Assembly (NCBI RefSeq): GCF_003263515.1
Contig: NZ_JYDE01000007.1
Span: forward strand, 62,001-126,000
Length of the DNA: 64,000 bases
Direction: 5' to 3'
From: Rahnella inusitata
Lineage (GTDB): Bacteria > Pseudomonadota > Gammaproteobacteria > Enterobacterales > Enterobacteriaceae
A model generated the notes under the pieces. That model did no database searches. It saw only the letters and a list, made by a program, of their open reading frames with translations, and had not been told where the DNA came from. Below, one piece after another: positions 26,313-35,823 of the stretch (within the stretch, counting starts at the first letter, position 1; the number at the start of each line of letters is the position of its first letter). The position numbers and the translations under genes are program-made.

Positions 26313-28259
26313 ATGGCCTTACTAAACGACGAAATCCGCGACCATACCGCCGAGTCCGTCCTTTTCGTCCGCCGCGCCGTGATTGCTTTTATGGTCGTGT
26401 TTCTGCTGTCCGCCGTTCTGGTGCTAAATCTGTATCATTTACAGGTGGGAATGCATGATTTTTATCAGACCCGCTCAAATCAGAACGACATCAAAATGCT
26501 CCCGATCGCCCCCAGTCGCGGGTTGATTATGGATCGCAACGGCGTGGTGCTGGCGCAAAATATCACGCTGTATCAGTTGCAGATGATCCCCGGCAAAGTC
26601 CCGGATTTACAGGCAACGCTCAATGCGCTTAAGCCGATTGTTGACTTAACCCAGGACGATCTCGACAGCTTCCATGACGCGATGATCCACGGGCGTCGCT
26701 TTGCGCAAATCCCTCTGAAACTGGCGCTGACCGATGTCGAAGTCGCGCGTTTTTCGGTAAATCAGTTCAACTTCCCCGGCGTGTCGATAAGTACCTATCA
26801 GCAGCGGCGTTATCCCTATGGCGCGGAGCTGGCGCACGTGGTGGGTTACGTATCGAAGATTAATGATAAAGACGAAAAGCGACTCGACGCCGAGGGAATT
26901 TCCGAGAACTATGCCGCAGACCATGATATCGGCAAGCAGGGCGTTGAAAAGTATTACGAAAGTATTTTGCATGGCCGCACCGGTTATCAGGAAGTGGAGG
27001 TCGATAACCACGGTCACGTGGTGCGTCTGCTGAAAGAAGTCCCGCCGCAGGCCGGGCAGAATATTTATCTGACGCTGGATCTCGGTTTGCAGCAGTACAT
27101 TGAGAAAGTGCTGAAAGGCCAGCGTGCTGCGGTGGTGGTGATGGATCCGCGCGACGGCGGCATCAAGGCGATGGTGTCCAGCCCGAGTTACGACCCGAAT
27201 CCGTTTGTGAACGGCATCTCCAGCAAAGAGTACAGCGCGCTGCTGAAAAACCCGGATCTGCCGCTGATCAACCGCGTGACGCAGGGGCTCTATCCGCCAG
27301 CGTCTACGGTAAAACCGTTTATGGCGACGTCGGCATTGTTCGAAGGTGTTATCACGCCACAAACCTCTTTCTTCGGCGCGCCGACCTGGACGTTGCCGGG
27401 CACGCAGCGCCATTATCGTGACTGGCTGAAAACGGGCCACGGGATGCTCAATGTCACCAAAGCCATCGAAGAATCTGCCGATACCTTCTTCTATCAGGTG
27501 GCGTTTGAAATGGGCATCGACCGTATTCACACCTGGCTGAGCAAATTCGGCTACGGCAAATCTACCGGCATCGATCTGGACGAGCAGTACAGCGGCGTTC
27601 TGCCCAGCCGTGAGTGGAAAATGAAGGTACACAAGAAAGGCTGGTATCAGGGCGATACGGTATCGGTCGGTATCGGGCAGGGTTATTGGGTAGCGACGCC
27701 GATTCAGATGGTGCGGGCGCTGAGTGCGCTGGTGAATAACGGTAAGCTCGAAACGCCCCATCTGCTGTATTCGTCAAAAAGCGGTAAAACGATCACGCCG
27801 TATAAAATGCCGCCGACGCAGCAAATTGCCGATCCGACGTCGCCTGTCTGGGGTATCGTCAAAAATGGCATGTTCGGCATGGCGAATCTGCCGAACGGCA
27901 CCGGCTATAAGTTGTTCCACACCGCCCCTTATCAGATTGCGGCGAAATCCGGGACATCTCAGGTATTCAGCCTGCGTGAGAATCAGGTCTATAACGCTAA
28001 AATGACCCCGGTTCGCCTGCGTGACCATATCTTCTATACCGCGTTCGCGCCGTATAAACATCCTTCGGTGGTGATGGCGCTGATCCTGGAAAACGGCGGA
28101 GGCGATGGCGTTGTCGCCGGGCCGACGGCGCGCGCGATCCTCGATCATATATTTATCCCGCAGCAGGCTACTCAGTGCGATCCGGCCAAAGTGGATAATC
28201 CGATAGACTGCGAACAGCCGGTGCCGACGCCAAATTCACTGGGTTTCAGCGAGCATTGA
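26313..28259 (+). CDS. mrdA: Penicillin-binding protein 2 paralogue (elongasome transpeptidase type)
   Basis: 648-residue class B PBP closely related to E. coli PBP2, the peptidoglycan transpeptidase of cell elongation. One N-terminal membrane helix (about 20-42), a PBP dimerisation domain (IAPSRGLIMDRNGVVLAQN), and a transpeptidase domain with SxxK STVK (Ser331, Lys334), the SxN-position motif SAD (388-390, as in E. coli PBP2) and KSGT (545-548). The main mrdA gene normally lies with rlmH and mrdB (rodA); neither is here, and the protein differs throughout from E. coli PBP2. It is therefore probably a second copy, comparable to the extra PBP2 of Salmonella. Gene name given by family, not orthology. 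Confidence 0.88.
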   Translation: MALLNDEIRDHTAESVLFVRRAVIAFMVVFLLSAVLVLNLYHLQVGMHDFYQTRSNQNDIKMLPIAPSRGLIMDRNGVVLAQNITLYQLQMIPGKVPDLQATLNALKPIVDLTQDDLDSFHDAMIHGRRFAQIPLKLALTDVEVARFSVNQFNFPGVSISTYQQRRYPYGAELAHVVGYVSKINDKDEKRLDAEGISENYAADHDIGKQGVEKYYESILHGRTGYQEVEVDNHGHVVRLLKEVPPQAGQNIYLTLDLGLQQYIEKVLKGQRAAVVVMDPRDGGIKAMVSSPSYDPNPFVNGISSKEYSALLKNPDLPLINRVTQGLYPPASTVKPFMATSALFEGVITPQTSFFGAPTWTLPGTQRHYRDWLKTGHGMLNVTKAIEESADTFFYQVAFEMGIDRIHTWLSKFGYGKSTGIDLDEQYSGVLPSREWKMKVHKKGWYQGDTVSVGIGQGYWVATPIQMVRALSALVNNGKLETPHLLYSSKSGKTITPYKMPPTQQIADPTSPVWGIVKNGMFGMANLPNGTGYKLFHTAPYQIAAKSGTSQVFSLRENQVYNAKMTPVRLRDHIFYTAFAPYKHPSVVMALILENGGGDGVVAGPTARAILDHIFIPQQATQCDPAKVDNPIDCEQPVPTPNSLGFSEH

Positions 28260-28633
28260 CAGTGGTTTGCCGGCTTTTTTTCCCCGGATTTAGGGTTTTA
28301 GTGCACTTTACGGACTTCTCTGAATATGTGGTTTAAGCGCTGCTGTGCCGGGGATTTACCCGCGCTTCAGCGCGATGAAATTGCGTAAGTAATAAAATTC
28401 TTAGTTCAAACTGACCTGTTCAGCATCTACCATCCTCTTCGTGGTTGTATTTTTTGCTATTGTTTTGATGAAGCCTTTAAATAAACAACACATGCTAAAC
28501 AGGACGATGTCTTTATTTTCAGGACATCCGCAATACGTATTTTTGCAGTTATTTTGAACCCGGGAAATCTGCTTCGCTTTTGCGTCATCGGTTTTTACGA
28601 TGAAAAGCGGCGCATGAAAAATGAGGTCTGTGA
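28260..28633. other. 374-bp gap
   Basis: Apart from a short GCCGGC run with seven T (about 28270-28283), which may end the PBP2 transcript, no feature is evident. The right part presumably carries the promoter of the GGDEF gene; no strong hexamers stand out. Confidence 0.35.
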
Positions 28634-29611
28634 ATGAAAACGCCAGAAATCCCTACTGACGAGGCGAAGCGCATCCACGCGTTACGTGCCTACAATCTGC
28701 TCGATACCCTGCCGGAAGAACGTTTTGATCGCCTGACCCGTCTCGCACGAAGACTGTTTGATGTGCCCATCGCACTGGTGTCGCTGGTAGACGTCAACCG
28801 TCAGTGGTTTAAATCCTGCCAGGGGCTGGCGGCCACCGAAACCTCGCGGGATGTCTCTTTCTGCGCTCACGCGATTCTGGAAAATGACGTCATGCTGGTG
28901 CCCAACACCCTTTGTGACGAACGTTTTCACGATAATCCGCTGGTAACCGGCGATCCCGGTATTCGTTTTTACGCCGGATGCCCGCTGGTCGTCCCCAACG
29001 GCAGTTCACTGGGTACCTTGTGCCTGATTGACGTGAAACCCCGTGAGATGAGCGATGATGAACGCCAGTTGCTGCGCGACTTAGCCAAAATGGCCGAGCA
29101 GGAAATCGGTGCGCTGCAAATGGCGACGATGGATGAACTGACGCTGGTGGCGAATCGTCGTGGATTCGAAGCGCAGGCGCAGCAGACGCTGAATGCGTGT
29201 CAGCGTCTGGGCTTACCGGCCACGATGCTCTTTTTCGATATGAATGATTTTAAAGCGATTAATGACAAGTTCGGGCACGCCGAAGGCGATCGCGCGCTGA
29301 CCGTATTCGCCGGTATTCTCAGCGGATTGCTACGCGAAACTGATGTGGTCGGGCGACTCGGCGGCGATGAGTTTGTTGCGCTGCTGACCAACGCCAGCCA
29401 TCTTGAGGCGAGGGAAATCATGCAGCGTCTGCACGAAGCGGTAGTTGCGTGGAACTTGCAGGAACAGCGCGGCTACGACATTAAATTCAGCGTCGGGCAA
29501 ATTGAATATGACGCGGCGAAACACGCCTCCGTCCATAGCCTGCTGGCAGACTCCGATCAGGCGATGTACAGCCAGAAGCAGCTCATTAAACGCGCGGTGA
29601 TTAGCCACTGA
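28634..29611 (+). CDS. GAF-GGDEF diguanylate cyclase
   Basis: 325-residue cytoplasmic protein that should make the second messenger cyclic di-GMP from two GTP. An N-terminal GAF sensor domain (about 20-160; FDVPIALVSLVDVNRQWFKS, FYAGCPLVVPNG, GTLCLIDVKPR) is joined to a GGDEF domain (about 165-320). The catalytic signature RLGGDEFVAL is intact, and RETD five residues before it is a proper inhibitory I-site (RxxD), so product feedback is expected. MDELTLVANRRGF marks the start of the cyclase domain. The ligand of the GAF domain is unknown. Single gene. Confidence 0.93.
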   Translation: MKTPEIPTDEAKRIHALRAYNLLDTLPEERFDRLTRLARRLFDVPIALVSLVDVNRQWFKSCQGLAATETSRDVSFCAHAILENDVMLVPNTLCDERFHDNPLVTGDPGIRFYAGCPLVVPNGSSLGTLCLIDVKPREMSDDERQLLRDLAKMAEQEIGALQMATMDELTLVANRRGFEAQAQQTLNACQRLGLPATMLFFDMNDFKAINDKFGHAEGDRALTVFAGILSGLLRETDVVGRLGGDEFVALLTNASHLEAREIMQRLHEAVVAWNLQEQRGYDIKFSVGQIEYDAAKHASVHSLLADSDQAMYSQKQLIKRAVISH

Positions 29612-29619
29612 TTTCTTAT

Positions 29620-29637
29620 TGTCATAATTTGGCGACA
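29620..29637 (+). promoter_or_regulatory. GlrR binding site 1 (glmY activator site)
   Basis: TGTC-N10-GACA, a perfect match to the GlrR (QseF) consensus. It lies about 230 bp upstream of the glmY start, overlapping nothing else. Confidence 0.8.
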
Positions 29638-29651
29638 ATCCCCAAAAAAGG

Positions 29652-29669
29652 TGTCGCCATTTAGAGACA
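29652..29669 (+). promoter_or_regulatory. GlrR binding site 2
   Basis: Second perfect TGTC-N10-GACA, centred 32 bp (three helical turns) after site 1, so both face the same side of the DNA. Confidence 0.8.
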
Positions 29670-29714
29670 CATATCTCATTGATTATTAAGTTATTTAATA
29701 AAATGTGTTTGAAG

Positions 29715-29732
29715 TGTTGGTTTACGGCGACA
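29715..29732 (+). promoter_or_regulatory. GlrR binding site 3
   Basis: TGTT-N10-GACA, one mismatch, 63 bp after site 2 (six turns). Three such sites upstream of glmY are also known in E. coli. Confidence 0.7.
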
Positions 29733-29840
29733 CTCTGGCTGTTTTTTCAGCGGTTTATCGGGTTTGCAGACGGAACAATAAAATCACATTTATATAAAAA
29801 ATGATAAATTTCAGTGTGATATATTTTTTATTTAAATGTT

Positions 29841-29860
29841 GGCATGCATTGTGCTAGTAT
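29841..29860 (+). promoter_or_regulatory. Overlapping sigma-54 and sigma-70 promoters of glmY
   Basis: TGGCAT ... TGTGCTA has GG at 29841-29842 and GC at 29853-29854, exactly GG-N10-GC, the sigma-54 core. TAGTAT at 29855-29860 could be a sigma-70 -10 giving the same start point near 29867, as reported for E. coli glmY. Confidence 0.75.
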
Positions 29861-29866
29861 CATTGC

Positions 29867-30065
29867 AGTTGCTCATTCACCTGATTATGATTGGCTCACG
29901 CGAAAGCGTTGATATGCTCATAATGCCCGAATGACGCCTAAGAAACGGTGCCTATCGTTCACCAGACCGATAATCGTTGCGCAAGCACGTTATCAAGCAT
30001 CGAACGACACGTTGAGTGAGGCACCACCTCTTCCGGTTTGCAGAACATCCTGATGGATGTTCTGC
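29867..30065 (+). ncRNA. glmY: Small RNA GlmY
   Basis: GlmY is the decoy sRNA that sequesters the adaptor RapZ, thereby protecting GlmZ and raising glmS expression when glucosamine-6-phosphate is low. Identification rests on position directly upstream of glrK, on the promoter set, and on conserved blocks: AGTTGCTCATTCACC at the 5' end, AAGAAACGGTGCCTAT with GTTCACCAG in the middle and CACCTCTTCCGG before the last hairpin. The terminal stem GCAGAACATCC / GGATGTTCTGC is perfect (11 bp), but it lacks an immediate U-run; a T-tract occurs only near 30090, so the exact 3' end is uncertain. Confidence 0.8.
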
Positions 30066-30186
30066 AACACCACCCCTCTGAAATTTCCTTTTTTTCTACC
30101 ATTCCAAAAACCTTAAAGACCATTCGCCGCGACACTGGCTGTTCATACCTTTGTCAGCTAGCATGACTTCATCTGTTGAAAATGAG

Positions 30187-31626
30187 ATGAATGCGTTGAA
30201 AAGAGGACGTTTATTCCCCGGTTCGTTACGCCAGTTGGTATTGATGGCTTTCCTGTTAGTCCTGCTGCCTTTGCTGGTACTGGCTTATCAGGCCTATGAC
30301 AGTCTCGACCAGCTCAGCCGCCAGGCTGCACGGATCAACCGCACTACGCTGACCGATGCCCGTCGCAGCGAGGCCATGTCCAGCATCGCGCTGGAAATGG
30401 AGCGCAGCTACCGTCAGTATTGTGTCCTTGACGATCCGACGCTTTCCCGCCTTTATCAAAATCAACGCAAACAATATTCGCAATTACTGGACGCGCATTC
30501 TGCCGTGTTGCCAGATTTACGTTATTACCAGACGCTGCGCACGTTGCTGACCCAACTGACCACGCCGGTTTGCCGCAATAACTCGCCAGATGACGATTCC
30601 TCAGCGCGGCTGGAGAATTTCTCGCGCACCAATGCTGAAATGGTGCAGGCCACCCGCGAAGTGGTGTTTTCACGCGGTTTACAGTTGCAGCGAGAAATTG
30701 CCGAGCGTGGCCAGTTCTTTGGCTGGCAGGCGCTGGTGCTGTTCCTGCTCAGCGGTGCGCTGGTGGTGCTGTTTACCCGCATGATTATCGGCCCGGTGAA
30801 AGGCGTTGAACGCATGATCAACCGGCTGGGCGAAGGGCGTAATCTGGGGGATGTCTCGCGTTTTAAAGGCCCGCGGGAAATCCGCTCGCTGGTGCAGCGT
30901 ATTGTCTGGCTAAGTGAACGGCTGGCGTGGCTGGAATCGCAGCGTCATGAATTCCTGCGCCACATCTCTCATGAGCTGAAAACACCGCTCGCCAGTATGC
31001 GCGAAGGCACTGAATTGCTGGCCGATGAAGTCGCCGGACCCTTGACGCCCGATCAAAAAGAAGTGGTGGCGATCTTAAACAACAGCAGTCGCCATTTACA
31101 GACGCTGATCGAACAATTGCTCGATTACAACCGTAAACTGGCCGATGCGCCAACGCTCAGCGTGAATGTCGATCTTAATGCGCTGGTCACTGACGTGGTG
31201 GCAGCCAACAGTCTGCCTGCGCGGGCGAAGAAAATCCGCAGTGAAGTGGTTATTGATGCGCCACAGTGTCTGGCAGAACCGACGCTGTTGCGCCGGGTGC
31301 TGGATAATCTCTACTCCAATGCGGTGCACTACGGGGCTGAATCCGGTACTATTTGGGTCCGCAGCCGGTATGGTGAAGAGCGGGTGATTATCGAGGTGGC
31401 GAACTCCGGAGCCCCGATCCCCGACGCCGAGCGCGCGATGATTTTTGAACCTTTTTATCAGGGCAGCCAGCAGAGAAAAGGGGCTGTAAAAGGCAGCGGT
31501 CTGGGGTTAAGCATTGCTCAGGACTGTATTCGCCGTATGCATGGAGAGCTGCAACTGGTTGCCGTTGAGGATGCTGACGTCTGTTTCCGTATCGAATTGC
31601 CCCTGACGGCTGAGAAGAATAAATAA
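30187..31626 (+). CDS. glrK: Sensor histidine kinase GlrK (QseE)
   Basis: Inner-membrane histidine kinase, partner of GlrR, controlling glmY. Two membrane helices (about 18-38 and 180-200) bracket a periplasmic part with ARRSEAMSSIALEMERSYRQ, followed by HAMP, the H-box FLRHISHELKTPLASMREG (phospho-His262 in this numbering) and the ATPase boxes LDNLYSNAVHYG and KGSGLGLSIAQD. I chose the ATG at 30187 because it leads straight into the conserved KRGRLFPGSLRQ region; an ATG at 30163 and a TTG at 30151 are possible, and none has a strong ribosome binding site. Confidence 0.95.
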   Translation: MNALKRGRLFPGSLRQLVLMAFLLVLLPLLVLAYQAYDSLDQLSRQAARINRTTLTDARRSEAMSSIALEMERSYRQYCVLDDPTLSRLYQNQRKQYSQLLDAHSAVLPDLRYYQTLRTLLTQLTTPVCRNNSPDDDSSARLENFSRTNAEMVQATREVVFSRGLQLQREIAERGQFFGWQALVLFLLSGALVVLFTRMIIGPVKGVERMINRLGEGRNLGDVSRFKGPREIRSLVQRIVWLSERLAWLESQRHEFLRHISHELKTPLASMREGTELLADEVAGPLTPDQKEVVAILNNSSRHLQTLIEQLLDYNRKLADAPTLSVNVDLNALVTDVVAANSLPARAKKIRSEVVIDAPQCLAEPTLLRRVLDNLYSNAVHYGAESGTIWVRSRYGEERVIIEVANSGAPIPDAERAMIFEPFYQGSQQRKGAVKGSGLGLSIAQDCIRRMHGELQLVAVEDADVCFRIELPLTAEKNK

Positions 31627-31654
31627 TGATGATATTCGCTGGCGGGTGCGACCA

Positions 31655-32401
31655 ATGAGCGCATTCACCTTACTGATTAAATCTGTTCGCCGATTTTTGT
31701 CGATCGGTAGCGCGCTGGTACTGGCGGGATGCGTGCAGCACACTGCCGATAATTCCTATTATCAGCAAGTTTCCAGTAACGTTGTTCCTGAAAGCAAAGT
31801 GACTGATTTTCGTATTGCGCCCTGTGAGACCCTCTGGGCACTGGACGATGACGACGCGCTGACCAATTCCCTCTACTGGCTGCGTGCGATGGATTGTGCC
31901 GATCGTATGAGCGACGCGCAGGCGCGTTTTCAGGCGCAGCAGATCCCCGCCGCCAGCTGGGATCAGATCTTCAAACAGAGCATCCTGTTGTCGGGTGCCG
32001 ATCCGGATCTCACGCAGCGCCGGGCCTTGCTGAATAAAGTCAGCCAGAATCGCGGACAGATGCCGTCTTCAATCCGCCCGCTGGTGCAGCTGTGGCGCGA
32101 GCGTCAGAATTTGCAGGTGGTACTGGGGGATGAAAAAGCCGGCAATCTCCGCCAGCAATCACTAAATGAAGAAAAACTTCAGGTGATGACTGCACAACAG
32201 CAGACACTGGAAAACAGTCTGGCGGATACGCGCCGTAAGCTGGAGAACCTGACTGATATCGAACGTCAGCTCTCCTCGCGCAAACAAATTCAGGGTGATT
32301 TACCGGACAACGATCCCGCCACGCCGGCGAAACCGGCTTCTGAATCCTCCGTGAAACCGGCTGAGACTTACACGCCGCCTAAGGATCCGAACGCAAAATG
32401 A
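31655..32401 (+). CDS. qseG: Two-component system accessory lipoprotein QseG
   Basis: About 248-residue outer-membrane lipoprotein encoded between kinase and response regulator; in E. coli it stimulates GlrK through direct contact. Lipobox VLAGC is near residue 23, then CETLWALDDDDALTNSLYWL and AMDCADRMSDAQARFQAQQI match the family; the C-terminal half is a coiled coil (NSLADTRRKLENLTDIERQL) with a Pro-rich tail. A GTG nine bases earlier is an alternative start. The stop overlaps the glrR ATG, so the three genes form one operon. Confidence 0.92.
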   Translation: MSAFTLLIKSVRRFLSIGSALVLAGCVQHTADNSYYQQVSSNVVPESKVTDFRIAPCETLWALDDDDALTNSLYWLRAMDCADRMSDAQARFQAQQIPAASWDQIFKQSILLSGADPDLTQRRALLNKVSQNRGQMPSSIRPLVQLWRERQNLQVVLGDEKAGNLRQQSLNEEKLQVMTAQQQTLENSLADTRRKLENLTDIERQLSSRKQIQGDLPDNDPATPAKPASESSVKPAETYTPPKDPNAK

Positions 32402-33735
32402 CGCTACGAAAAGCTGCCAGTTTATTGCTGGTCGATGACGATCCCAGCCTGTTAAAACTGCTGGGTATGCGCCTGACCAGCGAAGGTTTCCGTGTCACCA
32501 CTGCCGAAAGCGGGGCGGAAGCGCTGCGTGTGCTGCACCGTGAACGTATCGACCTGGTCTTGAGTGATTTGCGCATGGATGAAATGGACGGCATGGCGCT
32601 GTTCGCGGAGATCCAACAATTCCAACCGGGCATGCCGGTGATCATTCTTACCGCGCACGGCTCGATCCCCGATGCGGTCGCCGCCACGCAGCAGGGCGTC
32701 TTCAGTTTCCTCACCAAACCTGTCGATCGCGATGCGCTCTATAAAGCCATCGATGAGGCGCTGGCGCAGTCCAGCCCGTCGGCGGATGAAAGCTGGCGCG
32801 AAGCAATTGTCACCCGCAGCCCTGTCATGCTACGTCTGCTGGAGCAAGCCAATATGGTCGCCCAGTCCGACGTGAGCGTGCTCATCAACGGCCAGAGCGG
32901 CACCGGTAAAGAAGTGCTGGCGCAGGCGATCCACGGTGCCAGCCCGCGCGGGAAGAAAGCGTTTATCGCCATCAACTGTGGTGCGTTGCCGGAACAACTT
33001 TTGGAGTCCGAGCTGTTCGGCCATGCCAAAGGTGCGTTTACCGGCGCGGTCAGCAGCCGGGAAGGGCTGTTTCAGGCGGCAACCGGAGGGACGTTATTTC
33101 TTGATGAAATTGGCGATATGCCGCTTTCATTGCAGGTAAAACTGCTGCGTGTTTTGCAGGAGCGCAAGGTGCGCCCGCTCGGCAGCAATCATGATATTGA
33201 CGTCGATGTCCGCATTATTTCTGCCACGCACCGTGATTTGCCGAAAGCGATGGAGAAGGGCGAATTTCGCGAGGACCTGTTCTACCGTCTGAATGTGGTC
33301 AGCCTGAAATTGCCAACGCTGAGCGAAAGGGCGGAGGATATTCCGCTGCTCGCCAATCATTTGCTGCGGATCTCGGCGCAGCGGCACAAGCCGTTTGTGC
33401 GCAGTTTTTCTACCGATGCACTGAGACGTTTGATGGCGGCCAGCTGGCCGGGAAACGTGCGTCAGCTGGTGAACGTGATCGAGCAATGTGTCGCGCTCAC
33501 TTCCGCGCCGGTGATCAGTGAAGCGCTGGTTCAGCAGGCGCTCGAAGGGGAGAACACCGCATTGCCGACATTCGCCGATGCGCGTAATCAGTTCGAGCTG
33601 AATTATTTGCGTAAGCTTTTGCAGATAACCAAAGGCAATGTCACGCAGGCGGCGCGTATCGCCGGACGTAACCGCACCGAATTCTATAAATTGCTGTCGC
33701 GCCACGAACTGGAAGCGACCGATTTTAAAGAGTAA
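32398..33735 (+). CDS. glrR: Sigma-54-dependent response regulator GlrR (QseF)
   Basis: 445-residue NtrC-type activator. Receiver domain with phospho-acceptor Asp57 ([13 protein letters not shown]), AAA+ domain with Walker A GQSGTGK (165-171), the sigma-54 contact loop GAFTGA (212-217), and a Fis-type helix-turn-helix at the C terminus ([20 protein letters not shown]). Phosphorylated by GlrK, it activates the sigma-54 promoter of glmY; three matching sites occur upstream of that gene in this window. ATGA overlap with qseG. Confidence 0.96.
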   Translation: MTLRKAASLLLVDDDPSLLKLLGMRLTSEGFRVTTAESGAEALRVLHRERIDLVLSDLRMDEMDGMALFAEIQQFQPGMPVIILTAHGSIPDAVAATQQGVFSFLTKPVDRDALYKAIDEALAQSSPSADESWREAIVTRSPVMLRLLEQANMVAQSDVSVLINGQSGTGKEVLAQAIHGASPRGKKAFIAINCGALPEQLLESELFGHAKGAFTGAVSSREGLFQAATGGTLFLDEIGDMPLSLQVKLLRVLQERKVRPLGSNHDIDVDVRIISATHRDLPKAMEKGEFREDLFYRLNVVSLKLPTLSERAEDIPLLANHLLRISAQRHKPFVRSFSTDALRRLMAASWPGNVRQLVNVIEQCVALTSAPVISEALVQQALEGENTALPTFADARNQFELNYLRKLLQITKGNVTQAARIAGRNRTEFYKLLSRHELEATDFKE

Positions 33736-33882
33736 AGACTGTAAAGAATATCAGCGCCATCGGGTACATTCCCGCCCCTGAACTATGATACCTTTAGCCC
33801 CTTCGTACGCCACGCGCCTGCGAAGCCAGATTGTGAACCATGCTGCCGCTCAGGAAGGCGGAGAGCAAACGAATGATTATAA

Positions 33883-34230
<348 letters not shown>

Positions 34231-34253
34231 TCCGCCGTGCGGAGCAGAAACGA

Positions 34254-34281
34254 AAAAGGCTGACATCGCGTCAGCCTTTTT
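34254..34281. terminator. Bidirectional terminator between glnB and hmp
   Basis: AAAAAGGCTGA-CATCGCG-TCAGCCTTTTT: a symmetric stem flanked by A5 and T5, able to terminate the convergent transcripts from both sides. Confidence 0.9.
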
Positions 34282-34300
34282 GCTTTACAGCCTTTCAGAT

Positions 34301-35491
34301 TCAGATCACTTTATGCGGGCCGAAACATTCATAGTGAACTCTGTCTTCGCTGACGTTCATCGCCAGCAACTGTTGCGCGGCGAACTGCATGAACCCGACC
34401 GGGCCGCACAGGTAAAAATGCATCGCCGGGTCGCCCAGTTGCGAGCTGACTTTGCTTAAATCCATCAGCCCCTGAAACTGGAAATCTTCGCCAGGGAGAT
34501 CACTTTCCTGCGGCTGGTTATACCAGACATGGCTTTCCAGCGACGGCAGTCGCGCCCCGGCACTTTTCACTTCACCGGCGAAAGCATGGACAGCGCCGTT
34601 TTCGGCAGCGTGCAGCCACTGAACCGGGGCGTTATGCCCGCGCTGCGCCAACGTATTCAGCATTCCCAGCATCGGCGTCTGGCCGACACCGGCGGAAATC
34701 AGCGCGACCGGCGTGATGTCGCTGATATCCATGAAGAAATCACCGTGCGGTGCGGCGAGGTGGATGATGTCACCAGGCTGTGCGTGGTTGTGCAGGAAGT
34801 TCGACACCGCGCCCTGATCTTCGCGTTTCACCGCGATGCGATAAGTTTTGCTGTTCGGCGCCTGCGTCAGGGAATACTGACGAATTTCCTGATTCTTCAG
34901 CGAAGCGTCGCGGATATACACCGCCAGATATTGCCCCGGCTGAAAGTCCGCTACCGGCTGGCCATCGACCGGTTCGAGCAGGAAAGAGGTAATCAGACTG
35001 CTTTGCGGTTGTTTCGTGGCGATACGAAATTCACGAGTACCGCTCCATCCCCCGGTTTTCTCTGCGCTGTCCTGATAGATTTCGGCTTCACGGTTGATGA
35101 ACACGTTCGCCAGCACGCCGTAGGCTTTGCCCCAGGCATCCAGAACTTCCTGACCCGGACTGAACATTTCATCGAGCGTCGCCAGCAGGTGTGTCCCGAC
35201 AATATTGTACTGTTCCGGGCGGATGGTGAAACTGGTGTGCTTCTGAGCAATACGTTCTACCGCAGGCAGCAGCGCCGCGAGATTGTCGATGTTGGCGGCA
35301 TAAGCACAGATGGCGTCAAACAGTGCCTGACGCTGATCGCCGTTGCGCTGATTGCTCATATTGAAGATGTCTTTCAGCTCAGGATTGTGGGCGAACATGC
35401 GGTCATAGAAGTGTGCGGTGAGCTTCGGGCCGGTCGCGGCGAGTAAAGGAAGGGTGGATTTAACGGTTGCGATAGTTTGACTGTCAAGCAT
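34301..35491 (-). CDS. hmp: NO-inducible flavohemoprotein Hmp
   Basis: 396-residue nitric oxide dioxygenase: converts NO to nitrate with O2 and NAD(P)H and protects from nitrosative stress. Globin domain at 1-140 with the heme-ligand region [10 protein letters not shown] (proximal His about 85), then an FAD domain ([13 protein letters not shown]) and an NAD domain ([27 protein letters not shown]). The ending [11 protein letters not shown] is typical. GGAG precedes the ATG. An NsrR box lies 33 bp upstream of the start, fitting derepression by NO. Divergent from glyA, as in E. coli. Confidence 0.98.
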   Translation of the reverse strand: MLDSQTIATVKSTLPLLAATGPKLTAHFYDRMFAHNPELKDIFNMSNQRNGDQRQALFDAICAYAANIDNLAALLPAVERIAQKHTSFTIRPEQYNIVGTHLLATLDEMFSPGQEVLDAWGKAYGVLANVFINREAEIYQDSAEKTGGWSGTREFRIATKQPQSSLITSFLLEPVDGQPVADFQPGQYLAVYIRDASLKNQEIRQYSLTQAPNSKTYRIAVKREDQGAVSNFLHNHAQPGDIIHLAAPHGDFFMDISDITPVALISAGVGQTPMLGMLNTLAQRGHNAPVQWLHAAENGAVHAFAGEVKSAGARLPSLESHVWYNQPQESDLPGEDFQFQGLMDLSKVSSQLGDPAMHFYLCGPVGFMQFAAQQLLAMNVSEDRVHYECFGPHKVI

Positions 35492-35523
35492 GGTGAACTC
35501 CGTGTCGTTTATTGTAACGCCAT

Positions 35524-35546
35524 AACATGTATTTTAAATGCATCTT
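35524..35546 (-). promoter_or_regulatory. NsrR operator of hmp
   Basis: Minus strand AAGATGCATTT-A-AAATACATGTT: two near-perfect 11-bp half-sites of the NsrR motif in inverted orientation. NsrR is an NO-sensing Fe-S repressor. Confidence 0.8.
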
Positions 35547-35701
35547 ATGTAAACCCACAATTTTTGTAAACACCCCTAAAGGGGTAGGGCTATTATCAGA
35601 TGAGGAATGGCTCACAAAGCTGAAATTTGTACATGTTCAGGTGAATAAAACTCCCTTGATTATGGACAGAGGTTCACAGATCAAAGCCTTGCTGTATCTG
35701 G

Positions 35702-35717
35702 AGCCAATCGTTTGCCT
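35702..35717 (+). promoter_or_regulatory. PurR-like operator upstream of glyA
   Basis: AGCCAATCGTTTGCCT keeps the PurR core CAAnCGTTTnC and resembles the known glyA operator of E. coli. It lies about 110 bp before the glyA start. Confidence 0.55.
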
Positions 35718-35823
35718 AAAAACCTTAAGCTGACCCTATCCGAAGGCCGCTTAAACATTTACACTGTGGCGCAGAACCCGCAAGGGGCGTTTATTTTTTA
35801 GTTTGTTGAGTCAGGAGATGCGG

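Noticed and set aside
26646-27761. 371-codon frame antisense to the PBP2 gene
   Set aside because: Composition dominated by Arg, His and Gln, typical of a shadow frame; the PBP on the other strand is unequivocal.
35621-35639. Possible MetR site upstream of glyA (TGAA...TTCA)
   Set aside because: The gap between half-sites is 11 nt instead of the 5 nt expected for MetR.
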